Source: Paraburkholderia ginsengiterrae
GTDB lineage: Bacteria; Pseudomonadota; Gammaproteobacteria; Burkholderiales; Burkholderiaceae
Reading direction: 5' to 3'
NCBI RefSeq assembly: GCF_001645125.1
Contig: NZ_LXKA01000165.1
Span: 1 to 64,000, forward strand
DNA: 64,000 nt
In this document: piece after piece, positions 27,815-36,221 of the stretch
How positions within the stretch are numbered: the first letter of the stretch is position 1
Layout of the letters: each line of letters begins with the position of its first letter
Notes under the pieces: generated by a model
Seen by the model: the letters and a program-made list of their open reading frames with translations, nothing else
The model's database searches: none
What the model was told of the DNA's origin: nothing
Position numbers and translations under genes: made by a program

Positions 27815-29067
27815 TGTCAGCGAGCGGCAGCAGTTCCATAGCAAGAGCGGACTCCGCGAAGAACATCTCCTTTGTCGCATACAGCGACCAGGGTGCGCGA
27901 CCCGATGGCGTACAAGTCATCGTGCACAAGGGCTTTGCCTATGTCGGCCATATGTTCAGTGACGGGTTCAGTGTGCTGGACGTCAGGGATCCACGAAGGC
28001 CGGAGGCTGTGGCGTTCGTGCCGATGCCCAAAAACACGCGTTCGCACCACCTTCAGGTCGCCGACAAGCTGCTATTGGCAATCAATGGTCCGAGCATCTG
28101 GACGCTCGCCCAGTTTCAGGACCAAAGCAAGTATTTCGCGAGTACGCTGACGACTTCATTCAAGGACAACGAGCTCGCCTTCGCAGCCGGCGTCAGGATC
28201 TACGACATCAGCGTGCCATCGACACCGCGAGAGATCGCCTTTCTTGAGATACCGGGTCTCGGCGTCAATCGCATCTGGTGGACCGGTGGGCGATATGCGT
28301 ACGTCGCCGTGCACGAACAAGGCTACACAGATCACGTCATGGCGGTAATCGATCTTTCAGTCCCGGAGCGGCCCGAGATCGTGAGCAGGTGGTGGCTGCC
28401 CGGTCAATGGATCGCAGGTGGCGAGCTATCCGCACTGCCGGCCGGAAAACGCCATGCGGCTCACCATGCGATCATTGCGGGTGATTTCGCGTACGGCGCA
28501 TGGCGCGACGGCGGCATCACGATCCACAGCATCCGTGACCTGTCCAAGCCGGTCATGATCAGCCACTCGAACTGGAGCCCGCCATTCACCGGCGGAACGC
28601 ACACCGCACTGCCGCTTCCCGAGCGAAACCTGCTGGTCGTTGCGGATGAGGCGACTACCGTGAACTGCGCAAATGGTATTCCGCGGATTTGGGTCGTCGA
28701 TATCCGACGTCCTGAATCTCCCGTGCCGATCTCAACGTTGCCGGTACCCAAAGAGTTCGACTACTGCCAGAAAGGAGGGAAATTCGGCCCCCACAACCTG
28801 CACGAAAACCGTCCTGGATCGTTTCAGAGTTCCGACATCGTTTTCGCCACGTACCTGAATGCAGGCGTTCGGGCCTATGATCTTCGCGATCCATTCCAGC
28901 CGGTGGAGTTGGCGCACTACGTGCCACCACCGCCTGCGCGCATGATTGATTCTCGACCGAACGCGCCCGCCGTGGTGCAGTCAGGTGATATCTTCGTCGA
29001 CCCGGAAGGGTTGATCTACCTGACTGACCCGAATGCTGGTCTGCACATTCTGCAGTTTGAGGGTTAG
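27814..29067 (+). CDS. LVIVD-repeat beta-propeller protein
   Basis: 417 residues, no signal peptide. Repeats of the type FSVLDVRDPRRPEAVAFVP, YDISVPSTPREIAFLEIPG, VIDLSVPERPEIVSRWWLPG and IHSIRDLSKPVMIS match LVIVD propeller blades. ATG 27814 overlaps the TAA of the hydroxylase (TAATG), so the two are translationally coupled. Similar proteins are seen beside aromatic-degradation enzymes but their role is not established; a scaffold or hydrolase function is possible. Confidence 0.8.
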   Translation: MSASGSSSIARADSAKNISFVAYSDQGARPDGVQVIVHKGFAYVGHMFSDGFSVLDVRDPRRPEAVAFVPMPKNTRSHHLQVADKLLLAINGPSIWTLAQFQDQSKYFASTLTTSFKDNELAFAAGVRIYDISVPSTPREIAFLEIPGLGVNRIWWTGGRYAYVAVHEQGYTDHVMAVIDLSVPERPEIVSRWWLPGQWIAGGELSALPAGKRHAAHHAIIAGDFAYGAWRDGGITIHSIRDLSKPVMISHSNWSPPFTGGTHTALPLPERNLLVVADEATTVNCANGIPRIWVVDIRRPESPVPISTLPVPKEFDYCQKGGKFGPHNLHENRPGSFQSSDIVFATYLNAGVRAYDLRDPFQPVELAHYVPPPPARMIDSRPNAPAVVQSGDIFVDPEGLIYLTDPNAGLHILQFEG

Positions 29068-29146
29068 CAAATAACCAGGTAACCCGTGTGTTGACCGGCT
29101 GTCCACCGCTAATCAATTGAATCCGCTTCAGCGAAAAGTCACGAAC

Positions 29147-30040
29147 ATGAACGATCTGTCTACAAAAATCTCATTGGGAACAGCAACGCCGGGGGGCGGC
29201 TTCCCCTTGTACGGAGATGCGGCCGCCGCCGCTATCAACGAGACTGATGCCTCGCTGCTGGTACAAACACGAAACACCGCCGGCAGCACAGAGAACATTC
29301 GTCTACTGGAAGCGGACGAGCTCGACCTGGCGCTGGTCGCAGGTGAGCCGGCCTATGAAGCTTTCGCAGGAATCGGCCGATCCGCCTCGAACCTGAAAAT
29401 CATCGCGGCTATCTATTCCAGCCCGGGAATGTTCGCAGTCAGGGGTGACAGCACTGCCAGGTGTGTGCGGGATCTGGTTGGCAAACCGATCGCGTGGGGC
29501 ACGCGTGCATCCGGCATCACCCTGCTCGGCAAGTACGTGATGGATGGGTTGGGTCTGGACAGAGAACAGGACTTTGAGCCGCACTTTCTCGACAAGGCAG
29601 CTGATGGTCCAGTCATGCTGGCCGAGGGCAAGGTTGCAGCGCAATGGGGTGCGGGAATTGGCTGGCCAGGGTTCACCGCGATCACAAATGGGGGCGGCCG
29701 ATTGATCGGACTAGCGGCCGACGAGATCGAACAGATCCGCGCCAGGCACAATTTTTTGAAACCCATTGTCGTCCCCGCCGGTTCCTACGCGGGGCAAGCA
29801 GAACCAATCCAGGCAGTTGGATCATGGAGCTACATCCTGGGCCGAATCAGCCTGGATGAAGAACTGGCCTACCGCTTTGCAAAAGCACTTGACTTCGCTC
29901 ATGCAAGACTGGTCCAGCGCGTTGCGCAGGGTGCCGAGACCCGGCCGGAAAATACCCTGGCCGCTTCCCCTAACTTGCAACGGATTCACCCCGGCGTCTT
30001 GCGCTACCTCGCGGACAAAGATGTAGACAATATCGTTTGA
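29147..30040 (+). CDS. TAXI/NMT1-like binding protein without signal peptide
   Basis: 297 residues from ATG 29147; an upstream TTG at 29117 adds ten residues but still no signal. The mature-type start ISLGTATPGGGFPLYGDAAA and the following NTAGSTENIRLLEADELDLA are hallmarks of TRAP-TAXI solute-binding proteins. Normally these are exported; here no hydrophobic N-terminus exists and no TRAP membrane subunits are present. It may be a cytoplasmic ligand sensor or enzyme-bound protein of the hydroxylase operon. It lies 79 bases after the propeller gene. Confidence 0.8.
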   Translation: MNDLSTKISLGTATPGGGFPLYGDAAAAAINETDASLLVQTRNTAGSTENIRLLEADELDLALVAGEPAYEAFAGIGRSASNLKIIAAIYSSPGMFAVRGDSTARCVRDLVGKPIAWGTRASGITLLGKYVMDGLGLDREQDFEPHFLDKAADGPVMLAEGKVAAQWGAGIGWPGFTAITNGGGRLIGLAADEIEQIRARHNFLKPIVVPAGSYAGQAEPIQAVGSWSYILGRISLDEELAYRFAKALDFAHARLVQRVAQGAETRPENTLAASPNLQRIHPGVLRYLADKDVDNIV

Positions 30041-30082
30041 CGCCGGGCACCTGCGCGACGGACTTCGCAAGCCTGACAGAGA

Positions 30083-30739
30083 TCAGGCACTATAGTCCGG
30101 CTGATACAACGGCTGCGCGGCCTCGAACGCCGCGTGTTTCGACGCGTGCTCATAAACGTCAAGAGCGCGTGGATACGCCCGCAGATCGCACTCCATGCGC
30201 AGTGCGTTGGCGATCTGCGGCACCAGACACACATCGGCGAGCGTAGGCTGCGCGCCGAAGCACCACGGACCTTCATCGCTGCGTTCGAGCAGTCGCTCAG
30301 CGCTGCCCATCCCCTCTGCAATCCAGTGCCGGTACCACGTGGTCTTCTGTTGCGGCGTGACCTTCAGTTCCGTTTCCAGATAGCGCAAGATGCGCAGATT
30401 GTTGACGGGATGGATTTCACAGGCGATCAGCAACGAGAATTCGAGCACGCGGGCGCGCAGGTTCGGTTCGAGCGGGATCAAACGCTGTTCAGGATACTGC
30501 CGGTCAAGGTAATCGATGATCGCCAGAGACTGACCGAGCCTGAAATCCCGGTCGATCAGCGTAGGCACCAAGGCAGACGGATTCACGCTCGCTACGTAAC
30601 CGACCGCACGATGCTCGCTTGTGCGAATGTTGACGGGCAGCGTTTCATAAGCGATGCCCTTGAGAGCGAGCGCGATGCGCACGCGATACGATGTTGAACT
30701 GTTGAAGAAGCTATGGAGTTGCACAATGAGTTCTTCCAT
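30083..30739 (-). CDS. nagL: Maleylpyruvate/maleylacetoacetate isomerase, zeta-class GST
   Basis: 218 residues. The zeta-class active-site motif SSTSYRVRIALALKGI is at residues 14-29, and the glutathione-site NPSALVPTL follows. It isomerises maleylpyruvate to fumarylpyruvate with glutathione in the gentisate route (maleylacetoacetate in the homogentisate route). Adjacent fumarylpyruvate hydrolase and gentisate dioxygenase favour the first. The start is ATG 30739, two codons after the preceding gene's end region. It is the last gene of the seven-gene minus-strand operon. Confidence 0.9.
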   Translation of the reverse strand: MEELIVQLHSFFNSSTSYRVRIALALKGIAYETLPVNIRTSEHRAVGYVASVNPSALVPTLIDRDFRLGQSLAIIDYLDRQYPEQRLIPLEPNLRARVLEFSLLIACEIHPVNNLRILRYLETELKVTPQQKTTWYRHWIAEGMGSAERLLERSDEGPWCFGAQPTLADVCLVPQIANALRMECDLRAYPRALDVYEHASKHAAFEAAQPLYQPDYSA

Positions 30740-30757
30740 CAATTGCCACGCCTGACG

Positions 30758-31456
30758 TCAAACGACGCTCACGGCGATTTCACCTAGACGATCGACCCCG
30801 ACCTTCATCGTGTCGCCCTTCTGCACCGCGCCAACGCCTTCAGGCGTGCCCGTGAAGATCAGATCACCAGGTTCGAGCCGGAAGAACTTCGAGAGATATG
30901 CCACTGTCTCCGCGACTGACCAGATGAGGTACGACACGTCGCTCTTCTGTTTGGTCTCGCCGTTGACCGTCAACCACAGGCCGGCGCTTTCGAAGTGACC
31001 GACTTCGCTGGCCGGATGAATTGGCCCGATCGGCGCAGAAAAGTCAAACGCCTTGCCAACCTCCCACGGTCGCCCCATCTCGCGCATTTTCATTTGCAGA
31101 TCGCGCCGCGTCATATCGAGGCCTACCGCGTAACCCCACACGTGCTCGAGTGCCTGCTCGACATCGATATCCGAACCGCTCTTGCCAATTACCGCGACGA
31201 GTTCAGCTTCGTAATGGTAGTTCCGCGTCTGCGACGGATAAGCCAGTTCGAGTGTTTCGGCATAAGCGACGGGCACGATGGCATCGGCCGGCTTGCAGAA
31301 GAAAAACGGCGGTGCGCGATCGGGATCAAAGCCCATTTCGCGCGCGTGCGCCGCATAATTTCTGCCTACACAATAGACGCGGCGCACCGCGAATTGAGCG
31401 TCGCCGCCGGCGACGGGGACAGCGATAGGCGCCTCGGGAGGGAAAACAAAAGCCAT
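30758..31456 (-). CDS. nagK: Fumarylpyruvate hydrolase, FAH family
   Basis: 232 residues, the short form of the fumarylacetoacetate hydrolase fold. Metal ligands are in YHYEAELVAVIG, and GLDMTRRDLQ, DFSAPIGP and LIFTGTPEGVG are the family motifs. It splits fumarylpyruvate to fumarate and pyruvate, the last step of the gentisate pathway. It lies 61 bases after the dioxygenase and 18 before the isomerase in one operon. Confidence 0.92.
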   Translation of the reverse strand: MAFVFPPEAPIAVPVAGGDAQFAVRRVYCVGRNYAAHAREMGFDPDRAPPFFFCKPADAIVPVAYAETLELAYPSQTRNYHYEAELVAVIGKSGSDIDVEQALEHVWGYAVGLDMTRRDLQMKMREMGRPWEVGKAFDFSAPIGPIHPASEVGHFESAGLWLTVNGETKQKSDVSYLIWSVAETVAYLSKFFRLEPGDLIFTGTPEGVGAVQKGDTMKVGVDRLGEIAVSVV

Positions 31457-31517
31457 AGTGTTTTAACTCGACAGGGTTAAGAAGGCAGCAGCGCGTACAG
31501 AAGCGAGCCGGTTGCGT

Positions 31518-32564
31518 CTAACTGCGTTCTTCGCGCAGCAAATTCAGTTCGGCAAGCACGGGGCGATCCGAGTAGCTGAACAACACGCTCTCCGTCGATG
31601 CCGAGAGCCGCACGGGCGCCCACGACGGTGCGATAAACACGTCATGCGGTTCGAACAGGAACTCATCGTCGCCGATCCGGACCGTGCCCCTGCCTTCCAC
31701 GACACAGTAAATCGTTGCGTCGGTGCTGCGATAGGCACGCCCCTCGAATCCCGCGGGGAGGTATTGCATAAACGTTGCGATGTCCGGCATGGGCCAGCCG
31801 CCCGTGGCCGGATTCACATAGCGCAGCTTTACGCCATCCCACTCGTCCAGTTCACCATTGCGGTACAACGTGTCGAGCGCTTCGCGGCTGCGCGCGTACG
31901 GGTAGCTGAAGATCGGCGAGGTGGGATCGGATACCCGGTGCCTGACAGGCCCCATGTTGTGGCCAAAACGCGCAAAGCTGTCGCCCTCGGGCCGCGAGAT
32001 CGGCTGCGTAGCCTCGGAGTAGTTTTCCGCAAAACCGGCGTCCATGTGCGCGACAAGCGGGATATCGAGGCCGTCAAGCCACACAACGGGTTCGCCGCCC
32101 TCTTCCAGAGAGGGATTGCCGTGGTCATGCCATGTCCACGATGGCGTAATGATGAAATCACCCGGGTGCATCGTTGTGCGCTCGCCGTTGACCGCCGTCC
32201 AGGCTCCCTTGCCTTCTACAATGAAGCGCAGTGCCGACTGCGTATGCCGGTGGCTGGGAGCAATCTCGCCGGGCAGAATAAGTTGCAGTCCTGCGTACAG
32301 GTTCGGCGTCATACTCGACTTGCCGGGGAGGCCCGGGTTTTCAAGTACTAACACTCGGCGCACAGCTTCTTCGGCGCTGATCAGAGAACCGGCCCGCATC
32401 ACGAGATGTCGCACCTGCGCGTACTTCCAGATCGCAGGCACTGCTTTCGGCCGAGGGGTTTTCGGAACGAGGCTGTGCAGCGATTCCCAAAGCGGCGTCA
32501 TACCCTGGCGGGCAATCTGCTCGTAGTAGGCGGTGCGCGATGCAACCGGATTATCGTTAGTCAT
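31518..32564 (-). CDS. nagI: Gentisate 1,2-dioxygenase
   Basis: 348 residues from ATG 32564, which has AAAGGAG upstream. Bicupin with the iron-binding [10 protein letters not shown] motif in the first cupin and [13 protein letters not shown] as its second half; the C-terminal cupin has [12 protein letters not shown]. It cleaves gentisate between C1 and C2 to maleylpyruvate using Fe2+ and O2. Complete by length and motifs. Given its unusual operon partners it might act on a substituted gentisate. Confidence 0.93.
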   Translation of the reverse strand: MTNDNPVASRTAYYEQIARQGMTPLWESLHSLVPKTPRPKAVPAIWKYAQVRHLVMRAGSLISAEEAVRRVLVLENPGLPGKSSMTPNLYAGLQLILPGEIAPSHRHTQSALRFIVEGKGAWTAVNGERTTMHPGDFIITPSWTWHDHGNPSLEEGGEPVVWLDGLDIPLVAHMDAGFAENYSEATQPISRPEGDSFARFGHNMGPVRHRVSDPTSPIFSYPYARSREALDTLYRNGELDEWDGVKLRYVNPATGGWPMPDIATFMQYLPAGFEGRAYRSTDATIYCVVEGRGTVRIGDDEFLFEPHDVFIAPSWAPVRLSASTESVLFSYSDRPVLAELNLLREERS

Positions 32565-32600
32565 TGCGTCTCCTTTCGGTGCTGCGGGCAACGCGCGCGT

Positions 32601-33443
32601 TCAAAGGTGCCCTTGCTCTACGAGGCCACGACGGATGTGCTCGATCTCCGCTTCGCCAATCTGCAGAGCCTGCGCTGAAGTGTGGACAGAGTAATAGCCA
32701 AGCACCAGGTCATGGGGATGCGGGACCGCTGAGCCAATCACGTACTCCGCATCATCCAGGGCGAGGAAATCTACGGCTGTCTCGCCGGGTTCGAAGATAA
32801 TGATCTCGCCGTGCTCCAATACCTCAGGGATAGAGACTCGTCCTTTACCCATAGCGAGCCAGAGGACGGAGTGCCCCTTAGGCGGCTGATAACGCCACCG
32901 CTCGCCCGCCTTGAGAGTAACCGCGAGATAGTTAATCGACATGGCTATCGCAATCGCGCTTTTGGCACCCTCATGCTCCCCAAGCAGCACTCTGGCGGGC
33001 CCTACTTGCGCAATGTCGGCTGCGGACTGATAGACGCTTTCCGACGGACCTAGCTCCAACTCCGGCGGCAGCGCGACCCATAGCTGGAAACCACGAGTCA
33101 GACCCGGCTCGCCCGCTCCCCCGGCATGCCATACGCCCTTGCCTGCGCGCATCCATTCCACGCAGCCCGCATGCAGCATGCCGCTCGCGTTGTTGGTGTC
33201 TTCATAGCTGACACTACCTTCGGCCACGTAGGTCAGCGTCGCGAGCCCCGAATGGGGATGCAAGCCGAAGGTAGGAAAGACGTCCCCACGATTGTCAAAC
33301 AGATCGAGGAAAACGAACGGCTTCAGGACCCGGCCCAGATCACCAGGACTCATCAGGCGCGTGATGTAGCCGTGGCTCTGACCACAGGAACGATAAGCGA
33401 TGGCACGAGACTGATCGGACTCGATAGCTGCGGTATTGAGCAT
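32601..33443 (-). CDS. Pirin-family cupin protein
   Basis: 280 residues from ATG 33443 (MLNTAAIES). The N-terminal cupin contains FGLHPHSGLATLTYV with the HPH metal ligands and the pirin hallmark GCVEWMRAGKGVWHAG, with His ligand. Bacterial pirins include quercetinase-like dioxygenases and redox regulators. It lies 36 bases upstream of gentisate dioxygenase in the same operon, so it may act on a related ring substrate or protect from quinones. The substrate is undefined. Confidence 0.88.
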   Translation of the reverse strand: MLNTAAIESDQSRAIAYRSCGQSHGYITRLMSPGDLGRVLKPFVFLDLFDNRGDVFPTFGLHPHSGLATLTYVAEGSVSYEDTNNASGMLHAGCVEWMRAGKGVWHAGGAGEPGLTRGFQLWVALPPELELGPSESVYQSAADIAQVGPARVLLGEHEGAKSAIAIAMSINYLAVTLKAGERWRYQPPKGHSVLWLAMGKGRVSIPEVLEHGEIIIFEPGETAVDFLALDDAEYVIGSAVPHPHDLVLGYYSVHTSAQALQIGEAEIEHIRRGLVEQGHL

Positions 33444-33542
33444 GGGACCTCTTGTAAGGCCGGAGCGAAACGGAAACGAAGATGCGTGCGATATCAAACT
33501 GCCAGATCAAGTTGCCGGCCTCCAACGTGTCAGACAGAAAGT

Positions 33543-34424
33543 TCAGGTGTCTTCCGTCAGGAACTCGATGATTAGCTTTCCTACCTCATCCGCTCTTTCG
33601 ATGTTCGGGCAGTGGCCCGCGTTCGCGAGAACGGCCGCACGGGCGTCAGGAATGCGCGCAGCGAGTTCGTCGGCGAACCCCGGAAGCCGCAGCCTGTCCC
33701 GATCCCCTGCAACGATGAGCGTTCTGGCTGTTATGTTTCCATATGGCGTGCGATCGGCGCCGCCGAACTCGGTACGAACGGGCGCCTGCGGCGAGCGAAA
33801 GCGCGCCGCCGCGATCGCCTCCCATGCCCCGGGCGCGACGCTCAGTGCATGGCGGCGGCGGACGTACTCGCGATCCTGATACCAGACGGGATCTTCGAAT
33901 ATGGCAGCGAGCAGACCGGCCATTGCTTCCTCGCTGCCGTCATAGTCGAGCAGGCGGCGGCGCTCTTCGTTGTCGGGAATGAAACCGCCGCCGCTAATCG
34001 CGACCAGGCGATCTATCGGCAAGCGGCACGGCGTTTCGGCGGCCATCTGAAGCAGAAAGGTTGCCCCCATCGAATTGCCGACGAAATTCGCCTTGTCCAG
34101 CGCCATCAGTTGAATGAAGCGCACCATGTGCGACAGCATGCGCTCACGCTTGCTGTCGAAATCATGAATCTTTGCAGTCCTGCCGAAACCAAGCCAGTCT
34201 GGGGCAATCACCCGGAAATGGCGGGCGAGCGCGGGTATGAGATATTCCCAGCTCGTCTCGGCACCACCGCCAAACTCGCCGCTGTGAAACAGCACGACTG
34301 CGGGCCCTTCGCCAGCCTCGAGGTAATGAGTGCGCATCCCATCCACCTCGACATACCGGCTGCGATGCACTACCTCGACGGGCGGCACGCGCCATTTCTG
34401 CTCGCTTGTGACCACGGTGTTCAC
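33543..34424 (-). CDS. Alpha/beta hydrolase
   Basis: 293 residues from GTG 34424, chosen because it overlaps the stop of the upstream gene (GTGA). Oxyanion segment VVLFHSGEFGGG is unusual for the HGXG motif; the nucleophile elbow is FVGNSMGATF (Ser); late Asp and His lie in LIVAGDRDRL and ANAGHCPNIE. It resembles meta-cleavage-product hydrolases and carboxylesterases. In the seven-gene operon it could hydrolyse an ester, lactone or ring-fission product before gentisate formation. Confidence 0.88.
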   Translation of the reverse strand: MNTVVTSEQKWRVPPVEVVHRSRYVEVDGMRTHYLEAGEGPAVVLFHSGEFGGGAETSWEYLIPALARHFRVIAPDWLGFGRTAKIHDFDSKRERMLSHMVRFIQLMALDKANFVGNSMGATFLLQMAAETPCRLPIDRLVAISGGGFIPDNEERRRLLDYDGSEEAMAGLLAAIFEDPVWYQDREYVRRRHALSVAPGAWEAIAAARFRSPQAPVRTEFGGADRTPYGNITARTLIVAGDRDRLRLPGFADELAARIPDARAAVLANAGHCPNIERADEVGKLIIEFLTEDT

Positions 34425-34759
34425 GACAATGCTCCCATTGGCCGCAGGCGGCGCAGTTCGGCGCGAGGACCCGCCGCCATCATGTCCGGCGTCCATTCCG
34501 CAGCGGGATCGACTGTACAGATAACCTTGCTGACACCAGGCACGCGCGCCACCACCTGCTCCACCTGAGCGATGATATTGGCCGCCTGCCAGCAAACCGG
34601 ACTGGTCAGGCGCAACTCAAGGTACGCCGCACCGTCGTCGTTCAGCGTCATCTTCGTCACCATTCCCATGTCGATCAGGCTGATTGGAAGGCCTGTCGCA
34701 ATCGAGCAGGGATCGACCACCTGATTGAGCATGGCGCGAATTCCAGCGGTGTCACGCAT
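34421..34759 (-). CDS. MIP18/DUF59-family protein (PaaD-like)
   Basis: 112 residues. The domain begins around SLIDMGMVTKMTLND and includes LRLTSPVCWQAANIIAQVEQV, with the family's conserved Cys in the TSPVC position. DUF59 proteins assist iron-sulfur assembly or ring oxygenases (PaaD in phenylacetate epoxidation). It overlaps the amidohydrolase stop by 8 bases and the hydrolase start by 4, so it is tightly coupled. Its presence suggests an Fe-S or metalloenzyme partner in the pathway. Confidence 0.85.
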   Translation of the reverse strand: MRDTAGIRAMLNQVVDPCSIATGLPISLIDMGMVTKMTLNDDGAAYLELRLTSPVCWQAANIIAQVEQVVARVPGVSKVICTVDPAAEWTPDMMAAGPRAELRRLRPMGALS

Positions 34760-35828
34760 TGGAAACCTCCTGCACGGTTGAGAACGGTGCGAGCGGCCCG
34801 GCTGGCCGCCGGCGCGCGAACTCGTCGTCGCGCGTGGCCAGGAGGCGCACTTCGAGATCTAGTCCCGTCATGCGGCCATAGTTGTCAAACAGAATTGCGC
34901 GCTTGGCGGCAAGATCGAGTTGCGGAAGTCCAGCGCCTTCGATCAGCGCCTCCGGAAAAGCGAACTCGCGCACGAACGTTTCCAGCAGCGGCTGTGGATG
35001 GAAGGCCATCGCTCCCGTGCCCCACAGTATCCGTTCGATAGCATGCTGCCCTCCTGGGCCGATAAGCGCAGCCATCGCGTGAAGAAATGCCGCCGGGCGG
35101 CTGGCCGCCAGAGCGCTGGTGATCTCCAGATTGACATATACATTGTCGAACCGCGCGAGCTGCCAGGCCGTCTCCTCCAGGAATGCCATGCCTCCATGCA
35201 CAATCTCGAAGTTCAGCCCTGGGAAAGCCATGCATGCCCGGTCGATATCGTCGACCTTGTAATGCTCCATGGGCACTGGCCCAAGCGGAAGTGCCTTATG
35301 TACGGCAACGACCTTGATCCCAAGCTTCTCGGCCCGTTCGAACAATGGAAAAGCGATCTCCGGGTCGTCCATCTTCCATCCGCGTATCTCGCTGCCGACC
35401 CAGCTGTTCGGATAGAGCTTGAGTCCGACCGGATGCAGCAGTTCCACCTGCCGCTCCAGTTCATCCAGCGCCGCCTTGCCGGTCATCGGATCAACACCGC
35501 AGTATGTGATGAATCGATTTGGCCACCGAGCCTGCGCCTCAATTGCCTTGTCCAGGCTGCACAAGCCGTCCTTGAACGAGAATATGGGAAGGACGTGATA
35601 GACGGCGAGATCGGTGTCGCTTTCGAGGAACACCTGCTCGGCCGCCTCCTGGATGGACCAGTCCCGATAGAACTGCGCCCGCGTCGGCGCGTAGCCATGC
35701 CGCGCTGTCGCCACGACCGATCCATAAACAAGATCGCATAACGGCGCGGCAAAGCGATTGGCATAGTTAGCCGCATCCATGTTATAGGCATGCACGACAG
35801 CATCCAGAACGGGAAGACCATCAATCAT
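34752..35828 (-). CDS. Amidohydrolase-2 family, decarboxylase-like
   Basis: 358 residues. TIM-barrel amidohydrolase resembling the ACMSD and resorcylate-decarboxylase branch: an N-terminal DAVVHAY segment, GLKLYPNSWVG, VVAVHKALPLGP with ligand His, FEIVHGG with second His, and late RILWGTGAM in place of the usual GSD. It may decarboxylate or hydrate an aromatic acid. ATG 35828 has GAGGAGG upstream. It is the first gene of the seven-gene operon and starts 29 bp downstream of site F. Confidence 0.8.
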   Translation of the reverse strand: MIDGLPVLDAVVHAYNMDAANYANRFAAPLCDLVYGSVVATARHGYAPTRAQFYRDWSIQEAAEQVFLESDTDLAVYHVLPIFSFKDGLCSLDKAIEAQARWPNRFITYCGVDPMTGKAALDELERQVELLHPVGLKLYPNSWVGSEIRGWKMDDPEIAFPLFERAEKLGIKVVAVHKALPLGPVPMEHYKVDDIDRACMAFPGLNFEIVHGGMAFLEETAWQLARFDNVYVNLEITSALAASRPAAFLHAMAALIGPGGQHAIERILWGTGAMAFHPQPLLETFVREFAFPEALIEGAGLPQLDLAAKRAILFDNYGRMTGLDLEVRLLATRDDEFARRRPAGPLAPFSTVQEVSNA

Positions 35829-35856
35829 CGTTCGCCTCCTCAGTGATTTTTAGAGA

Positions 35857-35910
35857 GTATCTCTATCGATATCACCGACGTCCAGAACAGAAAACTCACT
35901 GCCTAATCTC
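35857..35910 (-). promoter_or_regulatory. Shared regulon promoter, site F
   Basis: On the minus strand: GAGATT 35910-35905, 19 bp, CTGGAC 35885-35880, 17 bp, AGATAC 35862-35857. The interval is less conserved than in sites A-E but the spacing is identical. It would drive the seven-gene gentisate operon and faces away from site B. Confidence 0.65.
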
Positions 35911-35977
35911 GTTTCAAGATCAGGTGACACGAGAAGTCAATTGAACATTTTGCCGCCCCGCCCCCTGTTCTCGAAGT

Positions 35978-36031
35978 GAGATTGCCCCATCAGCATTTGC
36001 CGTTGGACAGGGCGTGACAGCCAGATAATCT
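35978..36031 (+). promoter_or_regulatory. Shared regulon promoter, site B
   Basis: GAGATT 35978-35983, 19 bp containing CCATCAGCATTTGCC, TTGGAC 36003-36008, 17 bp, TAATCT 36026-36031. It lies upstream of a remnant monooxygenase gene and of the intact LLM gene at 36222. Confidence 0.85.
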
Positions 36032-36060
36032 ATGCAATATTGGGAGGGCGCGCAGACCCG

Positions 36061-36154
36061 ATGAAGATCGGCATCTTTGCCATGGTGGCCGATGATGGCG
36101 AATGAGATCGTGCGCATCACCCGGCACGTCTTTCCGCTTATGGAGGGAAACTGC
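36061..36154 (+). pseudogene. Internally deleted LLM monooxygenase relic
   Basis: ATG 36061 opens MKIGIFAMVADD and meets a stop at 36103; in another frame, from 36104, the sequence reads EIVRITRHVFPLMEGN. The first part matches the internal MKIGIFA of the LLM protein at 43293-44444 (the first 23 bases are identical) and the second resembles its C-terminus (ARFTRDVLPLMEQ). The body of about 1 kb is missing. Site B upstream corresponds to site C of the intact paralogue, so promoter and gene ends survived while the middle was deleted. Confidence 0.65.
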
Positions 36155-36221
36155 TCTTCGCGCTCCCTTCACCAACGCAATTCAATAACTTAATTAGCAT
36201 AACTCTATATTGGAGCGCCTC

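Noticed and set aside
31457-31500. Fifth copy of the 30-bp motif (TTAACCCTGTCGAG on the minus strand)
   Set aside because: Only the last dozen bases agree; the GGAAGCTG half is absent.
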